DNA of 64,000 nt from assembly GCF_012516435.1 (NCBI RefSeq), contig NZ_CP051216.1, positions 486,001-550,000 on the forward strand, in the 5' to 3' direction. Positions 36,448-45,051 of this stretch are shown here, in pieces (position 1 is the first letter of the stretch; each line of letters opens with the position of its first letter). This DNA comes from Pseudodesulfovibrio sp. zrk46 (GTDB taxonomy: Bacteria; Desulfobacterota; Desulfovibrionia; Desulfovibrionales; Desulfovibrionaceae). The position numbers were made by a program, and so were the translations under genes. Under the pieces are notes generated by a model. It searched no databases, was not told where the DNA came from, and saw nothing but the letters and a program-made list of their open reading frames with translations.

Positions 36448-36616
36448 TAGACATTATTCATGCTAATTTAAGCACTTACACCCATCAGCTCGTGACTTAT
36501 TTCATTATTCCGAAAAATATGGACCCACCCCAAAGACCTCTTTCGGGCTAAATCAGATCTGAAATATTCATAAACCCGATATACGGCTCATACGTCCCTA
36601 TGCATACAAGACAGAA

Positions 36617-36647
36617 AAAGCCCACTGCCGTACGGCAGCGGGCTCTC
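36617..36647 (-). terminator. Terminator after prsT
   Basis: AGCCCACTGCCG / CGGCAGCGGGCT stem with a single mismatch, followed on the minus strand by TTTTTCT. It ends the exosortase operon. Confidence 0.8.
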
Positions 36648-36670
36648 CATTTTCTGATCCAGGATATTAC

Positions 36671-39040
36671 CTACAACTCTTTAAGCAGCTTTTCCATTGC
36701 ATCCTTTTCCGGGAAATCCCCACCGTCAGCCAAGGCTGCATGGACGATGCGACGAGCTTCAGAAGTGTAGGCCCATTTGGCCAAAACGCTCGCCAAGTGG
36801 TAGGCGATGGTCTTATTCTGAGGCATCTCATCATACGCCTTGTGGAGCGTCTCAATGGACTGCTCTCTGTTGCCAAGGAGGTGGTAGAGCCAGCCCAACG
36901 TATCAAGAGCTTCCGGGCTTCCTTTTGCGGCTGCGATCTTGGCCAGTTCGAGAGCCTTTTCAAGGGTGGCCTGATCGTTATGGTTCTCCGCATACAAGTA
37001 GGCCAGGTTGTTGGCAGCCGGAGAGAACTTGGGATTCACTTCAAGGACAGCTTCATAAGCTTCCTGTGCTTTGGATTCATCACCACGGACTTGATAGATT
37101 TGTCCGAGCAGAAACCGCTCATAAAGAGAGTCCGGATTCTTATCAAGAGCGACCCTGCACTCCTCAATAACCTTCTCCTGCTGATTGGAAGCCAGATAGA
37201 TACCAATCAAACGCTGATAGGGGACACCCCATTCCGGTGCCAACGAACGCGCTGTCCGGAACTGTTTTTCAGCCTCATCAAGATTCTTCTGGGAAAGAGC
37301 CAGACGACCATACATATCGTGCAGGACCGGATTCTCCGGCATATCCCGCTCCAGTTCTGACTTGAACACTTTCAGTTCTTTCTTCTTTCCGGCAGCGTTC
37401 AAGGCAAAGAACTTGCGCTCAATGGCCGCGGCAGACTTGGGATGTTTGAAGAGCACGTCATCATAGTAGCCAATGGCTTTATCAAACTTTTTCTGGGCCT
37501 CGGCCATCATACCGAGACGCAACTGCGCAGGCCCTTTCTCTTCGGAAACATCAAGCGCCTTGCTGTAATATAATTCAGCGGTCTTGTCCTGACCACGCAT
37601 CCGCTTAACATCACCCATGGCGATAAGGAGCGGCGCAGAATCAGGGGTCTGTTCAAGGAGTTTGGCAAGCTCTTGCTCAGCAAGTTCCCACTGTCCGTAA
37701 CGGGCATAGTATTTCACCAGCAGGTTGCGGGAGGGAGAGTAATTTGCATTCTGATCAAGGATGTCGTGCAGTTCTTCAACTGCCATCAAGCCCTTGTCCT
37801 GAGCCAGGTAGGCACGGGCCAGCAAATCCCTCGCTTCATAGTGATCCGGCAACTCCTTGCGAACGATGCGCAAGTCGGCGATGGCACCTTCGATGTCCTT
37901 CATTTCAAGACGGATACGGGCACGAAGGTAGTAATATTCCGGAGAAGCATTCCCCATAATGGCGCTATCCAGTGCAGCCAGCGCCTCGTCATATTTCTTC
38001 TCTCTGAGCAACATTGCACCCAGCTTGGACTGTGCAGTGGAAACAAGAGGATGGTCCGGGTGCTCGGAGATGATCGTCTCAAGCTCTGCCTTGGCGGTTT
38101 CGATTTCCTTCTGTGCGAGGAGGATATCCACCTGAGCCATCTTAACTCGAACATTTTCAGGATCTTTCGCAAGAATCTCTTTTGTTACGGCAAGACTCTT
38201 TCCATAGTCTTTTTTCCGCAGATAGAACGCAGCCAGATTCAGAGGGTAATCAAGATTTTCCGGGTCCCCCTGAACAAGCTTTTGAATGGTTTTCTCAGCT
38301 TTATCGGTCTGTCCGCTTTTCTCATACAAACGGGCAATCATAAGCTGCACGGGCGCTTTGGTTTCTGCATAGTGCAGCAGACTATTGTAATATTGCTCTG
38401 CTGTTGCGTAGTCTTCCGCAGTCTCCGCCATGGAGGCGGCCTTAAAAAGCAACGTCAGGCTCTTAGGATTCCTGCCGATGGCGGTCTCCATTTCTTTCAG
38501 AGCCTGTTTCATATTGCCCATCTTCTCGTAAGAAGTGACGAGTCCCAGTGCGGCATCGGTATTATCAGGATTCTCTACAAGTATAGCCTGCAGGATGCGC
38601 TGTGCACCTTCATAATCTTTAATCTGAAGCAGGACGCCAGCACGAAGCAGATGCGCATCGGTATTCCCCGGTTCAGCTTCCAGTACGAGGGAGGCGATTT
38701 CTTCGGCCTTCTCATACTGACGGGAAAGCAGATAGATTCTGCCAAGGCCCATCTGGGCCTCGTAGAGTTTCGGATCCAACTCGACAGCCTGCCCGTAAGC
38801 CCCGAATGCATTTCGCCAATTCTGCTCCTTCACGGCGCAATTGCCGAGCAGCAAGAAGGCCTTCGCATTCTTTGGGTCAAGCTTCACCGCATTCTTGGCT
38901 TCAATCTTTGCCTCGGCGACGTCGCCGCTCTCATAGTAGGCAAGGGCCTTGTTATAGTAATCGACGCTCTTCTCCTCGGAAGAACCACATGCACCCAAAA
39001 CAAGGCACAGACACAAACAACAAAGTACGTTCTTCAGCAT
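36671..39040 (-). CDS. prsT: PEP-CTERM system TPR-repeat lipoprotein PrsT
   Basis: A 789-residue lipoprotein. The leader MLKNVLCCLCLCLVLGAC has a good lipobox LGAC with the lipidated Cys at position 18. The rest is a continuous array of roughly 20 TPR-like units (for example KALAYYESGDVAEAKIEAKN and VELDPKLYEAQMGLGRIYLL). Length and position match the PEP_TPR_lipo family that accompanies exosortase loci. ATG 39040 follows GGGAG. It is the last gene of a tight run after the sugar transferase (22-bp gap). It probably scaffolds polymer or sorted-protein assembly in the periplasm (family inference). Confidence 0.9.
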   Translation of the reverse strand: MLKNVLCCLCLCLVLGACGSSEEKSVDYYNKALAYYESGDVAEAKIEAKNAVKLDPKNAKAFLLLGNCAVKEQNWRNAFGAYGQAVELDPKLYEAQMGLGRIYLLSRQYEKAEEIASLVLEAEPGNTDAHLLRAGVLLQIKDYEGAQRILQAILVENPDNTDAALGLVTSYEKMGNMKQALKEMETAIGRNPKSLTLLFKAASMAETAEDYATAEQYYNSLLHYAETKAPVQLMIARLYEKSGQTDKAEKTIQKLVQGDPENLDYPLNLAAFYLRKKDYGKSLAVTKEILAKDPENVRVKMAQVDILLAQKEIETAKAELETIISEHPDHPLVSTAQSKLGAMLLREKKYDEALAALDSAIMGNASPEYYYLRARIRLEMKDIEGAIADLRIVRKELPDHYEARDLLARAYLAQDKGLMAVEELHDILDQNANYSPSRNLLVKYYARYGQWELAEQELAKLLEQTPDSAPLLIAMGDVKRMRGQDKTAELYYSKALDVSEEKGPAQLRLGMMAEAQKKFDKAIGYYDDVLFKHPKSAAAIERKFFALNAAGKKKELKVFKSELERDMPENPVLHDMYGRLALSQKNLDEAEKQFRTARSLAPEWGVPYQRLIGIYLASNQQEKVIEECRVALDKNPDSLYERFLLGQIYQVRGDESKAQEAYEAVLEVNPKFSPAANNLAYLYAENHNDQATLEKALELAKIAAAKGSPEALDTLGWLYHLLGNREQSIETLHKAYDEMPQNKTIAYHLASVLAKWAYTSEARRIVHAALADGGDFPEKDAMEKLLKEL

Positions 39041-39062
39041 ACCTACTCCCAAAAAGGCAAAA

Positions 39063-40472
39063 TCATGAGGCACCATCTTTTCTGAGGATGACCCATACGG
39101 TCTTGAACAAAATTTCGAGGTCTCGCATGAACCGCCAACCATCAATGTATTCCAGATCCAGCCGAACAACATCGCCGAAATCCGAAATCGCATTACGCCC
39201 CGAGACCTGCCACAAGCCGGTAATGCCCGGCTTCATGGATACGCGCCGACGCTCGCTTTTCTTGTAATGTCGCACTTCATCGACAGTCGGCGGACGGGTG
39301 CCAACAAGGCTCATCTCGCCTCTGACGACATTGATGAACTGAGGGAACTCATCCAGCGATGTCTTGCGAAGGAACCGCCCGACTTTAGTCACACGGGGGT
39401 CGTTCTTCATCTTGAACATATGGCCCTCCATCTCGTTCTGGGCCATGAGTTCCTTCTTTCGCTCCTCTGCATCGATGAACATGGAGCGAAATTTATAGAG
39501 TTTGAACTTCCGGTTGTTCTGTCCAACACGAACCTGGCTAAACAGGATCGGTCCGGGAGACTCAATGCGAATGGCAATGGCGATGGGAACGTACATCAGA
39601 CAGAACATCAGGAACCCGATCGTACCGCCGACGATGTCCAACACCCTTTTGTAAAAGAGCCCTGTTGCGCTAATTGTCGTGCCGTAGATGCTGAGGGCGG
39701 GGATAATATCGATACTATCCACCCGGATTCCCCAACGCCGTTCGCCCGGGGTGAACATGGAGGGAACAATTCGGCAGGTCAGTCCCATCTTCTTGCAAAT
39801 TTCCAGATTGGCCGCAAAATCGAACGGGACGCCGGAGGGAACCGCAAACACCACTTCGTCAATATTCTCATCAACGGCAATGTTGGCGAACATTGCGGCG
39901 GAGCCCATATATTTAACACCATCGACTAATGCGGGCTCGCCAACCGAGAGCCACCCTACGAGGGTGTGGCCCCAGCTCTTCTGTTTCTCAAAGGCAGCCT
40001 TGAGCGACTCGATACGCTCTTCATCACCCACGAGGAGAATCCTCCGCAGGTTATATGCATCTACGTCTTTCCTGAAAAAGTGATAAAACAGGAAGCGAAT
40101 AAACATGGCTCCAACAAAGACGATAACCACGTAACTGCCTATAAAAATACGGGACAACCCTTCCTGTTTCACGAAGAACAGACCAAGAGTCAGCAAGGAG
40201 AAATCAACGGCAACGGCAAGGGAGACCCTTGTAAAAGCTGTCTTGAAAGGCGGATTGAAGCTCGCAGTATAAAACCCGAGCTGCCCCATGACAAAGCAGT
40301 TGATGAACATCAACGAGAGAACAATGGAGATGAAGAGGCCGTCTTCCATTGACCAACCATAATCACCGACAAGCCATCGGATGTAATATGCCCCGTATCC
40401 GGCAAGAATAACGACCAACCCATCAAGGACAAGGGCCACGTTGGTCGTCACGTATACTTGCTCTTTATACAT
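39063..40472 (-). CDS. Undecaprenyl-phosphate sugar phosphotransferase (EpsB/WcaJ type)
   Basis: A 469-residue membrane enzyme that starts polysaccharide repeat units by moving a sugar-1-phosphate to undecaprenyl phosphate. Four or so N-terminal helices, a nucleotide-binding-like middle domain (RRILLVGDEERIESL) and the C-terminal catalytic domain: YKRVLDIVGGTIGFLMF, IRIESPGPILFSQVRVGQN, KLYKFRSMFIDAE, RFLRKTSLDEFPQFINVVRG, MSLVGTRPP and KPGITGLWQVSGRN. GAGG lies upstream, 7 bases after the exosortase stop. It is the only glycosyl-type transferase in the locus. The sugar cannot be told from sequence. Confidence 0.93.
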   Translation of the reverse strand: MYKEQVYVTTNVALVLDGLVVILAGYGAYYIRWLVGDYGWSMEDGLFISIVLSLMFINCFVMGQLGFYTASFNPPFKTAFTRVSLAVAVDFSLLTLGLFFVKQEGLSRIFIGSYVVIVFVGAMFIRFLFYHFFRKDVDAYNLRRILLVGDEERIESLKAAFEKQKSWGHTLVGWLSVGEPALVDGVKYMGSAAMFANIAVDENIDEVVFAVPSGVPFDFAANLEICKKMGLTCRIVPSMFTPGERRWGIRVDSIDIIPALSIYGTTISATGLFYKRVLDIVGGTIGFLMFCLMYVPIAIAIRIESPGPILFSQVRVGQNNRKFKLYKFRSMFIDAEERKKELMAQNEMEGHMFKMKNDPRVTKVGRFLRKTSLDEFPQFINVVRGEMSLVGTRPPTVDEVRHYKKSERRRVSMKPGITGLWQVSGRNAISDFGDVVRLDLEYIDGWRFMRDLEILFKTVWVILRKDGAS

Positions 40473-40479
40473 GCCTACC

Positions 40480-41997
40480 TCACATGGATTGACGGTTGTA
40501 TTCTACAGGCAGATAGCCTGCCAAAGTCTGCTGCAAACGACTGGCAAACGCATCAAGGAGTTGCTGTGATTCCAGCACGCTTTCGCCTTGGCGGACAGGC
40601 ATCTCAATCCTCACAAGGGCACCATCAGTACGTTTGAGAACCACGGCATCCTTCAGGAGATGCCATTTATTCCACCACTCATTGACTACGATCTTTCCGC
40701 GCTGGAGGAGCCAGAAATTGGAGATCATTTTCTGTCCGTTTCGATCCATGATCATCTGAGCCACGGGGAAAGAGCGCCCTTCCCCGGCGACAGCCGGCAA
40801 CTGAGTCTTGGACATGATGCCCCATCCGCCGCCCACAAGGCAGGAAGTCGGCGCGTGGGCCGCGTGGCTGGTTGTCTGATGATCATACCAGGACACGAGC
40901 AGGTACACGACATCACCGGTTTCATTATTGCGATACACGACGTTGACGTAGTCATCGGCACCAAGGCTTTTCAGCACAGGTTTGGAAAGATATTCCCGCT
41001 GTCCATCCCATTCTCCGATCTGCATGGGGAATGAGGTAAAGTCCTTTCGTTCTGGACGTTTCTCCATGGTAAAATAAAACATCTGTCCAAGCAGCATTAT
41101 TCCGAGGACGCAGCAGCCCAGTATGCCGGGCTCCCACGATACATTTTTTGCTGGCGGAGTCGGCTCAGGAATCATCTCAGCAGGGGCTTCAGAACGCATG
41201 AAGTAGGCACAGGCTCCCATGATGAGGAGGGAGAATACATACACCAGCCAACCGGAAAAATCGTGAAAGAAGCCTTCGGCCAAAGAGGGATCAATATATT
41301 TGGAGAGGACACCGGTCAGTGCAATTCTGAATGCGTTGGAAAAAATAGTGACTGGAATTGCGATCAGGACAAGAAACAACCGCCTCATGGGCTTGGAAAG
41401 AAAAAACCATCCGATCAGCAAGGCCATCAAGATCGAGGGCCAAAGGTAGCGCAACCCACTACAGGCATCCACTACCTGGAGTTGGATTGCGCCCAAATCG
41501 ATGACGTTGCCGTCCCTGTAGACTGGCACGCCAACGACCTTCAACATTTTTTCGGAAATAACAGAGGAGACGAGCCTGAGCTTAAGGCTCACCAGTCGGG
41601 TGATGAACGGTGGGAAGGGAATCGCAAACAACCCGATCAGAATCGGCATCCACATAGCCCGAGCAGATCGATTGCCCAGTGCAAGCAGTCCCAAGCCGCA
41701 CAAGGAACTCCACATGGAGACATAAACAAAAAATTTCAAGGACCCGAGACGGCCTACATAGAAAGCAGCAAATGAAAAAACAAGACAGACGACACCGAGT
41801 GAGATTCCCCCTCCCATGGCACGAGCAATTTTGCTTCGTTCGCTCCACAGGAGATACGCGACGATGGGGAGAACGAGATAACAATGGGAATAGTCTGGTT
41901 GGTCCCATTCATTAATTAGAACACCAAAATCAGACCAGAACACTGCGATCCAAACAACAAACGCAACGAGGTAACCGGAGAGTCGAATCATCTGCAT
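40480..41997 (-). CDS. xrtD: Exosortase fused to EpsI domain (XrtD type)
   Basis: A 505-residue membrane protein. The exosortase half (1-270, about eight helices) shows the catalytic triad Cys179 (QVVDACSGLRY), Arg224 (FSNAFRIALTG) and His245 (EGFFHDFSGW). From about 295 an EpsI domain follows, with FTSFPMQIGEWDG and TSCLVGGGWGI. This fusion is the layout of exosortase D, which pairs with VPLPA-CTERM proteins; the five such proteins in this window share TPIP-type tails. It should cleave these tails in the inner membrane and transfer the protein to a surface acceptor. The start lacks a strong ribosome site; ATG 41991 is an alternative. Confidence 0.9.
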   Translation of the reverse strand: MQMIRLSGYLVAFVVWIAVFWSDFGVLINEWDQPDYSHCYLVLPIVAYLLWSERSKIARAMGGGISLGVVCLVFSFAAFYVGRLGSLKFFVYVSMWSSLCGLGLLALGNRSARAMWMPILIGLFAIPFPPFITRLVSLKLRLVSSVISEKMLKVVGVPVYRDGNVIDLGAIQLQVVDACSGLRYLWPSILMALLIGWFFLSKPMRRLFLVLIAIPVTIFSNAFRIALTGVLSKYIDPSLAEGFFHDFSGWLVYVFSLLIMGACAYFMRSEAPAEMIPEPTPPAKNVSWEPGILGCCVLGIMLLGQMFYFTMEKRPERKDFTSFPMQIGEWDGQREYLSKPVLKSLGADDYVNVVYRNNETGDVVYLLVSWYDHQTTSHAAHAPTSCLVGGGWGIMSKTQLPAVAGEGRSFPVAQMIMDRNGQKMISNFWLLQRGKIVVNEWWNKWHLLKDAVVLKRTDGALVRIEMPVRQGESVLESQQLLDAFASRLQQTLAGYLPVEYNRQSM

Positions 41998-42037
41998 GGA
42001 GAAGCCGTTTTTTCACATCCTATAAAAAGTAATTAGA

Positions 42038-42073
42038 CAAGGCTGCACATCGCAAAAAGATGTACAGCCTTGC
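42038..42073 (-). terminator. Hairpin between the VPLPA-CTERM gene and exosortase gene
   Basis: CAAGGCTG.ACATC / GATGT.CAGCCTTG stem with one mismatch and a loop of seven bases. The downstream T-run is imperfect, so it may attenuate rather than stop transcription into xrtD. Confidence 0.55.
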
Positions 42074-42098
42074 CCTCAATACTCGTCAGAGAAAGGCC

Positions 42099-42785
42099 CT
42101 ATGCTGCGGTAAGGCGACGAATGCCAACCATACCGGCCAGACCGGAAAGCAGAAGCAGCACGCTGCCAGGAATCGGCGTCGGATTGTAGCCAATTGTCGA
42201 AATCATCTGATTTGAAAGGGCCATATTGGGAAGGACTTCAGCCATCACAGTCAACGACTCAATGGGAAGGAACTGTCCGGCACCACCCAGCATGGCAAAT
42301 GAAAATTCTTCAACGTTAGCGAAGCCGAAGGTCACCGTGTCGTTATCGTAATCAATCTCCAACGGATCATTGGACCATTCTCCACCGAATCCATCGGCAA
42401 AAACGTAATCCCTGCCTTCAACAATATCGGAAGCCATGGAGAACATGACCTGTCCATTATTAACACCAGTCGTTCCCATAAATACGATGGTAGCATCTTT
42501 ATCAAATGAGATTGAAGACGCACCGCTTGCAGAGCTCAACCCCATTGCACCGATTGATGCATTTATAAACCAATCTCCAGAGAAACTGATCCCTTTTTCA
42601 GCCCCTTTGCTTGCGATATTTCCAGGGGGCATTCCATTCATTATAAAACCATTCCACTCTCCATTGGTAAAATCCATCGTCACTTGAGGGGGCCCAATTT
42701 GAGGGGGAATGGTAGATATTGCAAAAGCACTCGCGGCAAAGCACAGGCTCAACAGACAGGTAAAAAATACGATCCTCAATTTCAT
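42099..42785 (-). CDS. VPLPA/PEP-CTERM sorted secreted protein next to the exosortase
   Basis: A 228-residue protein with signal peptide MKLRIVFFTCLLSLCFAASA, a body starting ISTIPPQIGPPQVTMDFTNG, and the tail NPTPIPGSVLLLLSGLAGMV ending GIRRLTAA. It is the founding substrate by position, directly upstream of xrtD. The start is set by GGAGGAG 8 bases before ATG 42785. Its own sigma-54-like element lies 35 bases upstream, so it can be expressed separately from the export operon. An attenuating hairpin follows, which would make it more abundant than the exosortase. The fold of the mature part is not recognised. Confidence 0.87.
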   Translation of the reverse strand: MKLRIVFFTCLLSLCFAASAFAISTIPPQIGPPQVTMDFTNGEWNGFIMNGMPPGNIASKGAEKGISFSGDWFINASIGAMGLSSASGASSISFDKDATIVFMGTTGVNNGQVMFSMASDIVEGRDYVFADGFGGEWSNDPLEIDYDNDTVTFGFANVEEFSFAMLGGAGQFLPIESLTVMAEVLPNMALSNQMISTIGYNPTPIPGSVLLLLSGLAGMVGIRRLTAA

Positions 42786-42819
42786 GATGTCTCCTCCAAA
42801 CAAGTATTTGTTCAGCTAT

Positions 42820-42835
42820 TGGAAGAAACGTGCCA
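42820..42835 (-). promoter_or_regulatory. Sigma-54-like promoter of the exosortase-adjacent VPLPA-CTERM gene
   Basis: Minus strand TGGCACGTTTCTTCCA: a perfect -24 box and TTCCA where TTGCA is the norm. It differs by one base from the element at 49188-49203. Predicted start about 42809, leader about 24 bases. Confidence 0.5.
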
Positions 42836-43023
42836 ATCAAGAACAGAACAGCAACCCGCTCAATTTATGGCATATTTCAATAAGGACACATATTGGAAAT
42901 ATCAGTCACCCACTTATTCCGGAAAACCTAGACAACATAAGAGCGCACACAACCATACGCAGACCAGCACGCCGAGATGGCGTGCTGGAAGTATTCAATA
43001 TCGTGATAATCAGGGATTACGGA

Positions 43024-44229
43024 TTAGCCCGTAAAGATGCCGAATATGGAGTGAAGAAAGCCGGAACGGGGCTTCTTCTCGGAAGACGCATTTTCACTGT
43101 CTGTTATTTCCAGACTCGACAATTCGTCTACTTTGAGTTGAAGCATTTTGTTCTTGTGGAAAAGGGCAACGCAACGTCCAAAATAGCGCTCGGAACGGAC
43201 TCGCTCTTTTTCCAAAAGGTCTGCGAGAGACTTGATCATCTTCTCATGACCTTCTGAAATCGAACCATCAATTTGTCCGGACTGCCAATTCACCTGTGCA
43301 GTCAGTTTGGCCACCATGGATTCCAAATGAGCAATACGCTCATTGTTGACCGATCCACCTGCCCCGTCGATCAACGCAGGCTCATTGGTAACGAAATCCA
43401 CTCCGCCATGGGTATTGTGCGGGTCGATACCAATGTTATCGCTGATGACCTGCTCGATGACCTGTTTCGAGATCATTTCCAGGGAGTCGGCATAGCCATA
43501 CACCATCGCAGCATTACAGAGCACATTGACGGCACGGGGAATCCCGCCAGTATGCGTATGGAGAAGATCCAGTGCGTCTCCGGCAAACAGCTTGCGTTGC
43601 GTTGCACCAGCTTTTTTCAATCGATAATCAATGTACTCACCAAGCTCCTCTCTGGACAAGGGGGCAAGGTGATAGTTGATGGCCACTCGCTGGGCCAACT
43701 GCTCGAGCCCGGGACTCTTGATAATATCCCGCAACTCCGGCTGCCCTGCCAAGATGATCTGAAGCAGTGGCTGCGTGTCAGTCTGCAGGTTGGAAAGGAG
43801 ACGAACCTCTTCAAGGGCCTCCGATGAAAGGTTCTGCGCTTCGTCAATGATCAGCAGACAACGCCGCCCCTGTCGAAAAGTATTGATAAGATGCTGGTTG
43901 AGCAGATCAAGGTTCTTTGATTTGTCACGTCCTACGCCTTCCACCTCAAACTCGATCAGAATAAGACGAAGTAACTCTTCGGCGTCAACATTGGTATTGA
44001 AGACAACAGCAACCTCCACATCGTCAGTCATCTGTGTAAGCAGATACTTGAGCAGCGTCGTCTTCCCTGTTCCTATTTCACCGGTAAACAGTATAAACCC
44101 GATATTCTCGGAAAAGCCATACTGTAAATAGGTCAGCGCCTGCGTATGCTTGGTGCTCTCGTACAACACCCCGGGATTGGGGATGATATCGAAAGGCTTC
44201 TCTTTCAAGCCATAAAATTTGCGATACAT
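43024..44229 (-). CDS. ExeA-like AAA ATPase of PEP-CTERM/exosortase loci
   Basis: A 401-residue protein starting MYRKFYGLKEKPFDIIPNPG, the standard opening of the exosortase-associated ATPase family (related to ExeA). Walker A GEIGTGKTT at 50-58 and Walker B CLLIIDEAQNL near 123-133; GGIPRAVNVLCN is the sensor-2 region. The C-terminal 120 residues are coiled-coil-like. It follows the tyrosine kinase gene after 6 bp and is the last gene of the export transcript. Members of this family are thought to energise or regulate polymer export; direct function is not established. Confidence 0.9.
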   Translation of the reverse strand: MYRKFYGLKEKPFDIIPNPGVLYESTKHTQALTYLQYGFSENIGFILFTGEIGTGKTTLLKYLLTQMTDDVEVAVVFNTNVDAEELLRLILIEFEVEGVGRDKSKNLDLLNQHLINTFRQGRRCLLIIDEAQNLSSEALEEVRLLSNLQTDTQPLLQIILAGQPELRDIIKSPGLEQLAQRVAINYHLAPLSREELGEYIDYRLKKAGATQRKLFAGDALDLLHTHTGGIPRAVNVLCNAAMVYGYADSLEMISKQVIEQVISDNIGIDPHNTHGGVDFVTNEPALIDGAGGSVNNERIAHLESMVAKLTAQVNWQSGQIDGSISEGHEKMIKSLADLLEKERVRSERYFGRCVALFHKNKMLQLKVDELSSLEITDSENASSEKKPRSGFLHSIFGIFTG

Positions 44230-44235
44230 GACGAA

Positions 44236-45039
44236 CTACTGCGTGATGTGTTTGTTCAGAACGACGCCAAGAATCTTGTCTTCGCCAAGCATCTCAATGG
44301 CAGCCTTGATATCTCTCTGGGATGTCTTGCCTTCTTCTACAACAAGAATGATCCCGTCCACATAGGTGGAGAACACAAGCGAGTCAGGCATATCCAAAAC
44401 ATGCGGGCAGTCAAAGATGACGTACCGATCAGGATAGCGATTCTTACATTCCTGAACGAGCTTCTGCATTCGCGGCGTGCTGAGCAAGTCAGCTGACTCT
44501 GTCGTTGCCTGACATGCAGGAAGTACAACGAGCTTGTCGATTCCCGGGTTCACCAGCAACTCAGGCAGCTCCAACTGCCCGATAAGGTAGTGTTCCAAAC
44601 CGCTGTCCTGGTCCTTACACACACCCATTGTCTGGGCCACGCCGGGCCAGCGCAGGTTGGTGTCGACCAAGAGAGCTGTCTGGCGGGCATCGCGGGCGAT
44701 ACTCATGGCAAGGTTCGTGGCAACGATGGTCTTGCCTTCCTGTCGCCCAGGACTGGTGACCATGATCGTATTCATGCCTTTCTCGCGGGTCATCTGCAAC
44801 AGCTTGGCGCGCAACACGTTGAAGGCATCTCGAATATGCTGGGCACTTCCACCGGTGAGCAACCTGTTGCGCTCCATGTGGATGTCACTTGCTTCCTGAA
44901 TCTGCGTCTGACGGGGTTTGGCCTTTGGAGAGCTCGGCTCTTCAGTATCAGGTGTAGGCTGCTGTATGGCAGCGTGAACCACGGCTTCATCGGCGCGCTC
45001 TTCCTGAGCTCTTTTCAATGCTTTTGCGATTTTACTCAT
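44236..45039 (-). CDS. Exopolysaccharide tyrosine autokinase-like protein (CpsD/EpsG type)
   Basis: A 267-residue cytosolic P-loop protein, partner of the chain-length protein encoded upstream. A basic/acidic N-terminal segment of about 60 residues precedes the BY-kinase domain: MVTSPGRQEGKTIVATNLA (Walker A, 93-111), TALLVDTNLRWP (Walker A', 121-132) and YVIFDCPHVLDMPDSL (Walker B). The usual C-terminal tyrosine cluster is absent: the protein ends LGVVLNKHITQ. It may therefore be phosphorylated elsewhere or not at all. The Walker A contains RQ in place of the common GE before GKT. Gap of 12 bp to the Wzz-like gene. Confidence 0.87.
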   Translation of the reverse strand: MSKIAKALKRAQEERADEAVVHAAIQQPTPDTEEPSSPKAKPRQTQIQEASDIHMERNRLLTGGSAQHIRDAFNVLRAKLLQMTREKGMNTIMVTSPGRQEGKTIVATNLAMSIARDARQTALLVDTNLRWPGVAQTMGVCKDQDSGLEHYLIGQLELPELLVNPGIDKLVVLPACQATTESADLLSTPRMQKLVQECKNRYPDRYVIFDCPHVLDMPDSLVFSTYVDGIILVVEEGKTSQRDIKAAIEMLGEDKILGVVLNKHITQ

Positions 45040-45051
45040 GATTCATCCACC

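Noticed and set aside
37673..39085. Plus-strand frame of 470 codons opposite prsT
   Set aside because: Antisense to TPR repeats with lipobox on the minus strand; translated sequence has no domain-like pattern.
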